Below are positions 35,496-42,893 of a stretch of 64,000 nucleotides of DNA, one piece after another. The stretch lies in contig NWBO01000152.1 in assembly GCA_002633275.1 (NCBI GenBank), positions 32,726 to 96,725 of the forward strand. Direction: 5' to 3'. Numbering within the stretch: the stretch's first letter is position 1; each line of letters opens with the position of its first letter. Source of the DNA: Bacteroidales bacterium Phil12 (lineage in GTDB: Bacteria; Bacteroidota; Bacteroidia; Bacteroidales; P3). Under the pieces are notes generated by a model, which was given only the letters and a program-made list of their open reading frames with translations, ran no database searches and was not told where the DNA came from. The position numbers and the translations under genes are program-made.

Positions 35496-35577
35496 TTTTT
35501 TATTATATTTGCAAACTGATTTAACCACCATTGGTTTAACTTAATTTGAAAGTGCAATATTACAAAAATTTTCTGTT

Positions 35578-35952
35578 ATGAAGAAGAATATTTTGAAAAC
35601 TTTTGCGATGATAATGATTTTTTCTATCGCTATACCATTTTTCAGTGGCTGCAACAAAGATTTAGACGGCTGCGGTTTGACTGTTGTTGCCGTTGATGGC
35701 AATGATGTTTCGGAAGACGGACAATACAACACTCGTATATCGGAAGCAAAAATTCATATCGGTAAAAACAATGGAACAATTACTCGTGATGGCATAAGTG
35801 ATGCTCACGGCGAAGCATATTTTTTCTTTGACAACGAAGCCATTTTCGATATTACCATAACTTATGGCGAAGCCCCTGACACAAAAGTAGGTTCGGCAAC
35901 CGTAAGATTGAAAGAAGGCCAAAAAATAAGAAAAGTAGTTCCTTTGTATTAA
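35578..35952 (+). CDS. Small lipoprotein of unknown function, radical-SAM-associated lipoprotein-like
   Basis: A 124-residue protein with a lipoprotein signal ending FFSGC (Cys25). The mature part is one beta-rich domain: KIHIGKNNGTITRDGISDAHGEAYFFFDNEAIFDITITYG, then VGSATVRLKEGQKIRKVVPLY. This looks like a small carboxypeptidase-regulatory or Ig-type sandwich, as in lipoproteins that describe an added layer (TDSxG and DGxAxF patterns). I do not recognise a specific family with confidence. It is transcribed away from the cyclophilin gene and ends before a bidirectional terminator. Confidence 0.7.
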   Translation: MKKNILKTFAMIMIFSIAIPFFSGCNKDLDGCGLTVVAVDGNDVSEDGQYNTRISEAKIHIGKNNGTITRDGISDAHGEAYFFFDNEAIFDITITYGEAPDTKVGSATVRLKEGQKIRKVVPLY

Positions 35953-36066
35953 CATAATTCTTTGGCGAGAATTGTTTGCAAAACTTCGGTTATTGCAAGG
36001 GTTGTGTTTTGTTATCAAAACAAATTTCCAGCATCGCCATTCAAAACAAGAAAACATAAATAAAAT

Positions 36067-36100
36067 AAGGAGAAAACGAATATCGCTTCGTTCTCTCCTT
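36067..36100. terminator. Bidirectional terminator between the lipoprotein gene and recX
   Basis: AAGGAGAAAACGAA (36067-36080) pairs with TTCGTTCTCTCCTT (36087-36100), one mismatch and a 6-nt loop. A T-rich run follows on the plus strand. It separates two convergent genes. Confidence 0.75.
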
Positions 36101-36114
36101 TTATTGTTGTTTTT

Positions 36115-36168
36115 ATGTTTAACACTAAGAATTTTTTATTTAACACTATTTTTTTGATATTTAACCTA
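36115..36168. repeat. TGTTWAACA 21-bp-period repeat, locus 7
   Basis: GTTTAACAC at 36117, ATTTAACAC at 36138 and ATTTAACCT at 36159, exactly 21 bp apart. The array ends on the recX stop codon. Confidence 0.75.
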
Positions 36169-36637
36169 AATTATTTTGATTGAATATCTCTTCAATCAAA
36201 TCGTTTTCAAAACCGTGCGAAGTCAAAAAATATTTCAACCGATACTTCTTTTGATATTCGTCCTCGACTTGTAAGGATTTCAGTTTCTTTTCAAATAAAT
36301 ATTGTAACACATTTCGGTATTCTTCCATATCTATTTGCTCAAATGCGGAGTTAATACAAGAGGCTTCTATCCCCTTTGCCAACAACATTCGTTTGATTTT
36401 GATTTTTCCCCACCGACTTTGACGAATTTTGCTCACGGTATATAATTTTGCATATCTATCGTGATTGATATAATTTTCGTCAATCAACAAATCGATTATC
36501 TTATCCGATTGCCGAACAGTCATTCCGTATTTCAAAAGATGCGACTTAACATCTTTTGCACAACTTTCCTGCAAACTGCAATACCTTTTTGCGTAATCTA
36601 TCCCTTCTTCAAGCGTTTCAAATCTTTTCTGCCCCAT
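36161..36637 (-). CDS. recX: Regulatory protein RecX
   Basis: Modulates RecA filament growth during recombination and SOS. The 158-residue protein is made of three-helix repeats: YAKRYCSLQESCAKDVKSHLLKYG, IIDLLIDENYINHDRYAKLYTVSKIRQSRWGKIKIKRMLLAKG and a third, more divergent repeat. The central INHDRYAKLY and WGKIKIKRML segments are the family signature. recA is not next to it. Its stop lies inside the last unit of a TGTTWAACA array. Confidence 0.85.
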   Translation of the reverse strand: MGQKRFETLEEGIDYAKRYCSLQESCAKDVKSHLLKYGMTVRQSDKIIDLLIDENYINHDRYAKLYTVSKIRQSRWGKIKIKRMLLAKGIEASCINSAFEQIDMEEYRNVLQYLFEKKLKSLQVEDEYQKKYRLKYFLTSHGFENDLIEEIFNQNNLG

Positions 36638-36758
36638 AAAAAATCAAGTTTTATGCTTTGGAAATCACTGCACGCCTTTCATGGGTGCGATGCCATTCCA
36701 TTGTTTTTGCAAAATTAAAATAAATTTTCAAAAAACGCTTTATCAAACAAATATTTAA

Positions 36759-36766
36759 TAATTTTG
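36759..36766 (+). promoter_or_regulatory. -7 element almost touching the serpin-like start codon
   Basis: TAATTTTG ends 6 bp before the ATG at 36773. By the usual spacing transcription would start at or within a few bases of the ATG, giving a leaderless or nearly leaderless mRNA. Confidence 0.5.
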
Positions 36767-36772
36767 CAAACT

Positions 36773-37813
36773 ATGAAAACACATTTGAAATCATTTTACA
36801 TAATCGTCTTTGCGGCATTCGTTTTATTTTCGTCTTGCAAAAAAGAAAAGAACAGTCTTTACAGCATTTCCATATCGCCAAACGCTATGGTGGGTACTCC
36901 TGCCGAAGTTTTTTCGATAGGACAAATCAAAATGTTTCAAGCAAGCAACAATTTCATATCACTTTTGATTGCCGACATTGCACAAGACACTTCAATACAT
37001 AACTTTGCCATTGCTCCGACATATCTTTTGAACAATCTGCTTATAGATTCCACGCTTTTGTCTTGGCAAGAAAGTTTCATCAAACATTATTCCCTTACTT
37101 CCTTATCACAAACACAAAGAAAGAAAACCGAAAACGATTTTTTGAATGCTGTCAAGGATATAGATTCTTCAATAATCATCAATAGCGATATTGTTTTTGA
37201 AAACGATGAGACAATTAAAATTTCTCAGTCTTTTGAAAAAATATTAATGTATGAAGACAACGCTCCGAACGATATTGATAATATTTTCACAACTTCCGAA
37301 AACAAAAAAACTCGTTTGGATTTCATAACCATAAGTTCGGATATTCGCACCTATATAACCGATATGGAGCAAACGATTGAACTTCCCATTGGCAACGGCA
37401 ATTATATGCTTATGCTTATTCGTCCATTGAACCAATCGTTACGACAATACGCAAAAAACTTTACGGAAGAGAAATATTTTTCTTTAATAAACAATATGCA
37501 GGAGCGAAAAATCAATGTTTCTTTTCCTCTTATTAATATTAAGGACAGCACTATAATTCCTTTGCCGTCATATCACGATAATGACACAACGGTTACTTTT
37601 CCAAAGACACTTTCAATCCTTTATTCATTTTCACTCCAAAAAGCATCACAAGCCGATTTGAACACAGCGGTAACACACAACCGCAACAAGAATATACTTA
37701 GCAACAACACCTCAGAACCTATTAAATTTTCCTCGCCATTTTTGTTTATCATAAGAGGTAAAAGTTCCAATTGGATTATGTTTTGCGGAGCATTTTGCAA
37801 ACCTTTGGAATAA
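36773..37813 (+). CDS. Serpin-like lipoprotein with a degenerate reactive loop
   Basis: A 346-residue lipoprotein (signal ending LFSSC, Cys20) with a serpin-like plan. The N-terminal FSIGQIKMFQASNNFISLLI..NFAIAPTYLLNNLLI matches the serpin start (N-x-x-F-S-x-x-S). LPIGNGNYMLMLIRP is a central strand, and KFSSPFLFIIRGKSSNWIMFCGAFCKP matches the C-terminal serpin signature. The hinge and loop region (QADLNTAVTHNRNKNILSN) lacks the Glu-x-Gly-Thr-x-Ala-Ala-Ala pattern that allows loop insertion, so inhibition of proteases by the classic mechanism is doubtful. The ATG at 36773 replaces a TTG at 36764. It converges on an exosortase-family gene. Confidence 0.7.
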   Translation: MKTHLKSFYIIVFAAFVLFSSCKKEKNSLYSISISPNAMVGTPAEVFSIGQIKMFQASNNFISLLIADIAQDTSIHNFAIAPTYLLNNLLIDSTLLSWQESFIKHYSLTSLSQTQRKKTENDFLNAVKDIDSSIIINSDIVFENDETIKISQSFEKILMYEDNAPNDIDNIFTTSENKKTRLDFITISSDIRTYITDMEQTIELPIGNGNYMLMLIRPLNQSLRQYAKNFTEEKYFSLINNMQERKINVSFPLINIKDSTIIPLPSYHDNDTTVTFPKTLSILYSFSLQKASQADLNTAVTHNRNKNILSNNTSEPIKFSSPFLFIIRGKSSNWIMFCGAFCKPLE

Positions 37814-37820
37814 TTTTTTT

Positions 37821-38444
37821 CTAACCTTGTGTTTTTGTTTTCTTTTGTCGTTTTGTCAAATACTCAATCCAAACCAACCAAAGCATAAAAATAATTATGT
37901 ACATCATCGGTCGGGCAATCCAATCGTGAATTGGCTGAAAAATATCGGGATTTGCGGCAAATACATAGGTCAAAACAAATATTCTTACCGCATTAAAAAA
38001 CAATATAACCACACTTCCGAATAGAAAATACATTCCTTTGCCCCACCACACGCCACGGCACAAAACCATTATCAGCAAAAATTGTAACAATTGCTTGACA
38101 CCCGAACAATCAACGCAAACTTCCATAGTTGAAGTAATGGATTTGTCGCCATTTGGTAACAAGTCATAAAAATAATAAGTCGTTCCGTCAATGTAATATG
38201 ATATATCGGTAAAATTTTTAAGCATAATATTTGAACCTTTGAAGGCAATAGTTTTGAAAAAATCATAAACATCATTGGTATATGCCCCGAAAAGCCAAGT
38301 ATTCATATCGCTCGTCCAATAGATAAAATGAAAAACTATTGTAGCAACCGACAATAAAGCAACATCTTTAATTATCGTTTTATTGCTTTCATTTTTCCAA
38401 ATATCTTTTACGTATGCTACTATTTTCTCAACCGCTTTAATCAA
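37821..38444 (-). CDS. Exosortase/archaeosortase family protein
   Basis: A 207-residue membrane transpeptidase-like protein with about five or six membrane segments. The catalytic triad is visible in order: Cys in CVDCSGVKQLLQF, Arg in FFNAVRIFVLTYVF and His in IHDWIARPMMY. Exosortases cut and probably re-attach proteins carrying a C-terminal tripartite sorting tag. No neighbouring protein ends in such a tag, and no EPS cluster surrounds it. It resembles the short stand-alone exosortases of Bacteroidetes. The start is a TTG; I found no in-frame ATG upstream, and a -7 element (38477-38484, minus) fits this position. Confidence 0.82.
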   Translation of the reverse strand: MIKAVEKIVAYVKDIWKNESNKTIIKDVALLSVATIVFHFIYWTSDMNTWLFGAYTNDVYDFFKTIAFKGSNIMLKNFTDISYYIDGTTYYFYDLLPNGDKSITSTMEVCVDCSGVKQLLQFLLIMVLCRGVWWGKGMYFLFGSVVILFFNAVRIFVLTYVFAANPDIFQPIHDWIARPMMYIIIFMLWLVWIEYLTKRQKKTKTQG

Positions 38445-38476
38445 TTCCTTATTGAAATATATGTACGTACGAAGTG

Positions 38477-38484
38477 CAAAAGTA
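38477..38484 (-). promoter_or_regulatory. -7 element for the exosortase gene
   Basis: The minus strand reads TACTTTTG, ending 32 bp before the TTG start at 38444. It supports that non-ATG start. Confidence 0.4.
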
Positions 38485-38605
38485 ATGAAATTTTACGTAT
38501 TCATTATCTCAAAGCAATAATTTCGCGTATTATTTTCTCAAAAGAAAACATCTGTATCTGTAACGCAATCACATTTCTAAGCAAAGCGAATTTTTATAAT
38601 CGTTA

Positions 38606-38637
38606 TTTGTGTAATTAATGTATTTTTTATAATTTTG
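38606..38637 (+). promoter_or_regulatory. Promoter of tatA
   Basis: TTTG (38606-38609), 20 bp, then TAATTTTG (38630-38637): a textbook Bacteroidetes promoter, 37 bp before the tatA ATG. Confidence 0.75.
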
Positions 38638-38674
38638 CAGTCTATTAAGTTTTTAACCTAAAATATTTACGACA

Positions 38675-38851
38675 ATGAGAATAGGAATGCCTGAAATTTT
38701 ATTGATAGCAGCAGTAGTTTTGTTGTTGTTCGGAGGTAAGAAAATTCCCGAGTTGATGAAAGGTCTCGGCAAGGGAGTAAAAAGTTTTAAGGACGGAATG
38801 AACGGAGAATTAGATTCCGAAGACAAAGACAAACCAAGCAAAAAAGAATAA
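38675..38851 (+). CDS. tatA: Sec-independent protein translocase TatA
   Basis: Pore-forming subunit of the twin-arginine translocase, which exports folded proteins. The 58-residue protein has the short N-terminal membrane helix ([29 protein letters not shown]), with the FGGKKIPE hinge of TatA proteins, an amphipathic helix and a charged tail ([12 protein letters not shown]). tatC lies 152 bp downstream on the same strand, separated by a five-unit TGTTWAACA array. No tatB is present, as usual in Bacteroidetes. Confidence 0.93.
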   Translation: MRIGMPEILLIAAVVLLLFGGKKIPELMKGLGKGVKSFKDGMNGELDSEDKDKPSKKE

Positions 38852-38867
38852 GTATTTTTGCAAAACT

Positions 38868-38962
38868 GATGTTAAACATCAGTAAAATAGTGTTAAACAT
38901 TAGCAAAATAGTATTTAACACTAATTCATCAGTGTTAAACGCCATTTTAACGGTATTTAACT
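38868..38962. repeat. TGTTWAACA 21-bp-period repeat, locus 8 (five units)
   Basis: Five cores begin at 38871, 38892, 38913, 38934 and 38955, each exactly 21 bp apart: GTTAAACAT, GTTAAACAT, ATTTAACAC, GTTAAACGC, ATTTAACTT. This is the longest and most regular array of the family and fills most of the gap between tatA and tatC. Confidence 0.85.
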
Positions 38963-39003
38963 TTTTGAAAATCATATAAGGACTTCAAGCGTTTATTCGC
39001 CCA

Positions 39004-39756
39004 ATGAGTACAACAAATGATAACGAAACATTTTGGGATCACCTTGACGATTTACGCTCTGTTATAATAAGGATAGTCGTTATAACGTTGGTGTTTGCCG
39101 TTGCAGCATTCTTTTTTAAGGATTGGCTGTTTAGCATTGTGTTTGCTCCAAAAAGTTCTTCGTTTATTACATACAAATTGCTCAAAGGAGATGAGTTTGA
39201 TATTTTTTTAATGAATACCGAACTCACAGGCCAATTTATGATGCACTTAAAGGTATCGCTCGTTGCGGGAATTATTGCTGCTTCGCCGTATATTATTTAC
39301 GAATTGTTCAAATTTATTTCGCCGGCATTGTATGCAAATGAAAAAAAATACTCTTCACACATTGTTTTTGCGGCGTATGTTATGTTTGTTTTGGGAGCGG
39401 TAGTGAATTATTTTTTGATATTTCCTTTGACGATAAGGTTCCTCGGCACATACGAGGTAAGTAATCAGGTAAGCAATATGCTTACACTCGGGTCTTATAT
39501 GAATACATTGCTTATGATGACATTGGTCTTTGGGATTTTGTTTGAAATACCTGTCATGTCGTGGTTGCTTGCCAAATTCGGGTTAATTAAATCCAAGTTT
39601 ATGAAACGATACCGCCGCCACGCCATTGTGGTAATCCTCATACTTGCAGCAATAGTAACGCCGACAAGTGATATATTCACTTTGACGATAGTATTCTTAC
39701 CGATATGGTTGCTTTACGAAATATCGATAATTGTTGTAAAGAGAATAGAGAATTAA
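39004..39756 (+). CDS. tatC: Sec-independent protein translocase TatC
   Basis: Receptor subunit of the Tat system; it binds the twin-arginine signal peptide. The 250-residue protein has six membrane segments and the family landmarks FWDHLDDLRSVIIRI at the N-terminus (His, Leu, Arg and the conserved Glu/Asp of the first loop), ASPYIIYELFKFISPALYANEKKY and RYRRHAIVVILILAAIVTPTSD. Two probable Tat substrates follow it on the same strand within about 1.7 kb, so the translocase may be expressed together with its cargo. Confidence 0.95.
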   Translation: MSTTNDNETFWDHLDDLRSVIIRIVVITLVFAVAAFFFKDWLFSIVFAPKSSSFITYKLLKGDEFDIFLMNTELTGQFMMHLKVSLVAGIIAASPYIIYELFKFISPALYANEKKYSSHIVFAAYVMFVLGAVVNYFLIFPLTIRFLGTYEVSNQVSNMLTLGSYMNTLLMMTLVFGILFEIPVMSWLLAKFGLIKSKFMKRYRRHAIVVILILAAIVTPTSDIFTLTIVFLPIWLLYEISIIVVKRIEN

Positions 39757-39783
39757 GTTTCACCTAAATAAAATAAACGTTCT

Positions 39784-41289
39784 ATGAAACACAAAACATT
39801 AAAAACAATCAGAGTAACATTGGCGGTAATATTTTTTACGCTAATAACACTGTTATTCTTGGACTTTACAGGTGCATTGAACCTGTATCTCGGTTGGATT
39901 GCCAAAATCCAGTTTTTGCCGGCACTATTGGCATTAAACTTTGGAGTTGTCTTGGTTTTGGTTGCACTGACATTGATTTTCGGAAGAATTTATTGTTCCG
40001 TTATATGCCCTCTTGGAGTTTTCCAAGACATTGTTGCCCATATCAATTCGATAAGACACAAAAACCGTTACCATTATCACAAAGAAATGAAGATACTTCG
40101 TTATAGTGTTTTGGTGATATTCATTATTGCTTTGGTGGCAGGCATCGGTTCATTGGTGGCATTACTTGCTCCTTATTCGTCTTGGGGAAGAATGGTTCAG
40201 AGTTTATTTCAGCCGATATACATTTGGATAAACAATTTCTTTGCATACATAGCCCAAAGAATGGATTCTTACGCTTTTTATTCGCAAGAGGTTTGGATAA
40301 GAAGTGTATCTACTTTTGTGATTGCTTTAATTAGTTTTTTGGTTATTGGAATTATTGCGTGGAAAACCGGTCGTGGTTATTGCAATAGTGTTTGTCCTGT
40401 CGGCACAATACTGAGTTTTTTGTCGCGTTTTTCTCTTTTGAAGATAAATATAGATGAAGACAAATGTATTCATTGCGACAAATGTACCAAGAATTGCAAG
40501 GCTTCATGTATTAATGGGAAAGAAAACTTTGTTGATTACTCGCGTTGTGTTGTTTGTGGCGATTGCCAAAGCGTTTGCCCGAAAGATGCAATCAGTTATT
40601 CATTCAAAAAGAAGAAAACTGTGGCAAAACCTTCTACATCTGCAACAGAAAACAAGGTTGATGAGTCCAAAAGAGCCTTTTTACTTTCTGCAACCGCTCT
40701 TGCAAGCACCACCGTGTTTGCACAAGACAAGAAAAAAGTCGATGGCGGCTTGGCAATAATAGAAGAAAAGAAACAATACGAAAGAACAACGCAAATAGTC
40801 CCGCCCGGTGCCAAGAGCATAAAAAATCTTCAACAACATTGCACCGGCTGTCAATTGTGCGTATCCAAATGTCCTAACGATGTTTTGCGGCCTTCAACAG
40901 ATTTAATGCACTTAATGCAACCTGTAATGAGTTTTGAGAAAGGTGCGTGCAGAGTTGAATGTACCGCTTGTTCATCAGTCTGCCCGACAGGTGCAATCCA
41001 AAAAATTTCCAAAGAAGATAAGACCGCAATCCAAATCGGACACGCCGTTTGGGTAAAACAAAACTGCATTGTCGTAACCGATGAACATCAATGTGGCAAC
41101 TGTGCAAGACATTGTCCGAGCGGAGCAATAACAATGATACCTCTACACCCTGACAAAGACGATACACTAATGGTTCCAGCCGTTAATGAAAACCGTTGTA
41201 TAGGTTGCGGTATGTGTGAATACGTTTGCCCTTCTCGACCTTTCGCCGCTATTTATGTGGAAGGCAATGCTGTTCATAAAACAATATAA
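39784..41289 (+). CDS. NapH-NapG-like fused 4Fe-4S membrane ferredoxin
   Basis: A 501-residue redox protein. The first part (about 1-270) has four membrane segments with the NapH/RdxA-type cysteine motifs YCSVICPLGVFQD and GYCNSVCPVGT, then two 4Fe-4S clusters (CIHCDKCTKNCKASC and CVVCGDCQSVCPKD). At about residues 294-310, SKRAFLLSATALASTTVFA looks like a Lys-Arg type Tat signal in the middle of the chain. A NapG-like ferredoxin domain with several more Cys motifs (CTGCQLCVSKCPND, CTACSSVCPTG, CGNCARHCPSG, CIGCGMCEYVCPSRP) follows. It probably passes electrons from the quinone pool to a periplasmic partner. It lies 27 bp after tatC. Confidence 0.85.
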   Translation: MKHKTLKTIRVTLAVIFFTLITLLFLDFTGALNLYLGWIAKIQFLPALLALNFGVVLVLVALTLIFGRIYCSVICPLGVFQDIVAHINSIRHKNRYHYHKEMKILRYSVLVIFIIALVAGIGSLVALLAPYSSWGRMVQSLFQPIYIWINNFFAYIAQRMDSYAFYSQEVWIRSVSTFVIALISFLVIGIIAWKTGRGYCNSVCPVGTILSFLSRFSLLKINIDEDKCIHCDKCTKNCKASCINGKENFVDYSRCVVCGDCQSVCPKDAISYSFKKKKTVAKPSTSATENKVDESKRAFLLSATALASTTVFAQDKKKVDGGLAIIEEKKQYERTTQIVPPGAKSIKNLQQHCTGCQLCVSKCPNDVLRPSTDLMHLMQPVMSFEKGACRVECTACSSVCPTGAIQKISKEDKTAIQIGHAVWVKQNCIVVTDEHQCGNCARHCPSGAITMIPLHPDKDDTLMVPAVNENRCIGCGMCEYVCPSRPFAAIYVEGNAVHKTI

Positions 41290-41379
41290 TGTCGTACTTT
41301 GATTTTTGATTGTCCAACACACTAAAACAATAATCAAAACAACGAACATTTAAGTTTTCAACATTAAAATAAGAAACAA

Positions 41380-42789
41380 ATGGAAAACAAAAATATATCA
41401 AGACGCGAATTTTTGAAAAAAATGGGCTTAGGCGTTGCAGCAACAAGTGTTGTCGCTGCTGCTTGCTCGGACAAAAAAAGTGAGAACAATTCCGCAATTG
41501 AAATTCCGAAAGGCAAGATGACTTACCGCCAAAACCCAAAAACAAAAGAAAAAGTCTCATTACTCGGTTATGGTATGATGCGTCTGCCTGTTGTAGCCAC
41601 AAACGATGACAAAAACAACGGAAGTGCAAGAGAATCCGATGCCCCGATAGACCAAGAAATGGTAAATAAATTGGTTGATTTCGCAATCGAACACGGCGTT
41701 AATTACTTTGACACATCTCCGGCATACTGCAAAGGTCAAAGTGAGAAAGCTACCGGTATCGCTCTTTCAAGACACAAACGCAGCGAGTACTTTATCGCCA
41801 CCAAACTCTCCAACTTTGCTCCCGAAACTTGGAATTACAAATCCTCCGTTCAGATGTTCCAAAACTCTTTAAAAGAATTGCAGGTGGATTATGTCGATTA
41901 CTTGCTTCTGCACGGCGTTGGTATGGGTAGCGGTATGGAAGAATACAATGCCCGTTACGTAAATAATGGCGTTTTGGATTACTTACTTGGACAGCGTGAA
42001 AAAGGTATTATCCGCAATCTTGGATTTTCATTTCATGGCGATGTTGCCGTATTCGATTATCTGTTGTCTATGCACGATAAATACAAATGGGATTTCGTTC
42101 AAATACAAATGAATTATATGGATTGGCACTACGCCAAACAGATAAACCCTCGCAATGTCAATGCGGAGTATCTTTATGGAGAATTATCCAAACGAAACAT
42201 TCCGGTTGTAATCATGGAACCTTTACTTGGCGGACGTTTGGTCAAGATGCCCGATGCTATCGTTAAACAAATGAAACAGCGTGAGCCGGAGTATAGTGTT
42301 GCGTCTTGGGCATTAAGATTTTTGGGTACATTTGACGGAGTTATGACATGTTTAAGCGGTATGACGGAGATGTCTCATTTGCAAGACAATCTTCACACTC
42401 TTTGTCCATTGAAGCCGTTAAATAATGAAGAGATGAACTTCCTTTATTCCATTGCCAAAACTATGGTAGAGATGAACACCATACCTTGCAATGAGTGTCA
42501 ATATTGTATGCCATGCCCTTACGGATTGGATATACCGAGCATTTTTACCCATTATAATCGTTGCATTGTTGAGGGAAACATCTCGCAAAGCACTGCTGAC
42601 GAAAATTATAAGAAAGCCCGCCGAGCATTTCTCATAGGATACGATCGCAAAGTGCCTAAACTTCGTCAAGCAAATATGTGTACAAGTTGCGGCGAGTGTA
42701 TTTCTCATTGCCCGCAGCGAATAGCGATACCGTCGGAGTTGCAGCGAATAGACCAATACGTGGAAAAGATAAAACAGAATACACTTTAA
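41380..42789 (+). CDS. Tat-exported aldo/keto reductase lipoprotein with C-terminal ferredoxin domain
   Basis: A 469-residue protein that begins with a full twin-arginine motif, SRREFLKK, and a hydrophobic stretch ending VAAAC, so it is probably exported folded by Tat and lipidated at Cys28. The middle (about 60-345) is an aldo/keto reductase barrel with LLGYGMMRLP, YFDTSPAYCKGQSEKATG and VDYLLLHGVGMG. The C-terminus has 4Fe-4S Cys motifs (CNECQYCMPCPYGLDIP and CTSCGECISHCPQRIAIP). It lies 90 bp after the NapH/G-like gene, which may feed it electrons. The substrate is unknown. A perfect terminator follows. Confidence 0.88.
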   Translation: MENKNISRREFLKKMGLGVAATSVVAAACSDKKSENNSAIEIPKGKMTYRQNPKTKEKVSLLGYGMMRLPVVATNDDKNNGSARESDAPIDQEMVNKLVDFAIEHGVNYFDTSPAYCKGQSEKATGIALSRHKRSEYFIATKLSNFAPETWNYKSSVQMFQNSLKELQVDYVDYLLLHGVGMGSGMEEYNARYVNNGVLDYLLGQREKGIIRNLGFSFHGDVAVFDYLLSMHDKYKWDFVQIQMNYMDWHYAKQINPRNVNAEYLYGELSKRNIPVVIMEPLLGGRLVKMPDAIVKQMKQREPEYSVASWALRFLGTFDGVMTCLSGMTEMSHLQDNLHTLCPLKPLNNEEMNFLYSIAKTMVEMNTIPCNECQYCMPCPYGLDIPSIFTHYNRCIVEGNISQSTADENYKKARRAFLIGYDRKVPKLRQANMCTSCGECISHCPQRIAIPSELQRIDQYVEKIKQNTL

Positions 42790-42813
42790 TATTTAATTCA
42801 TTATTTTTCTTTT

Positions 42814-42848
42814 AAGGCGAATTTTTCAATTAAATTCGCCTTTTTTAT
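42814..42848. terminator. Terminator between the aldo/keto reductase and tonB genes
   Basis: AAGGCGAATTT (42814-42824) pairs perfectly with AAATTCGCCTT (42832-42842) around a 7-nt loop, and a T run follows. It lies between convergent genes. Confidence 0.88.
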
Positions 42849-42850
42849 TT

Positions 42851-42865
42851 TAACGTGAGTTCGAC
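42851..42865. repeat. Shared intergenic 15-mer, copy 1
   Basis: TAACGTGAGTTCGAC, identical to 50454-50468, with further similarity downstream (GAATAAAATA here, AAAAAATAAT there). It lies between the terminator and the tonB stop. Confidence 0.6.
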
Positions 42866-42893
42866 GAATAAAATACCTTTAATTTACAAGAAA

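Noticed and set aside
38868..38962. CRISPR-like or terminator array between tatA and tatC
   Set aside because: The linkers are 12 bp and similar to each other, so they are not spacers. The cores are too short to form terminator stems and lack T tracts.
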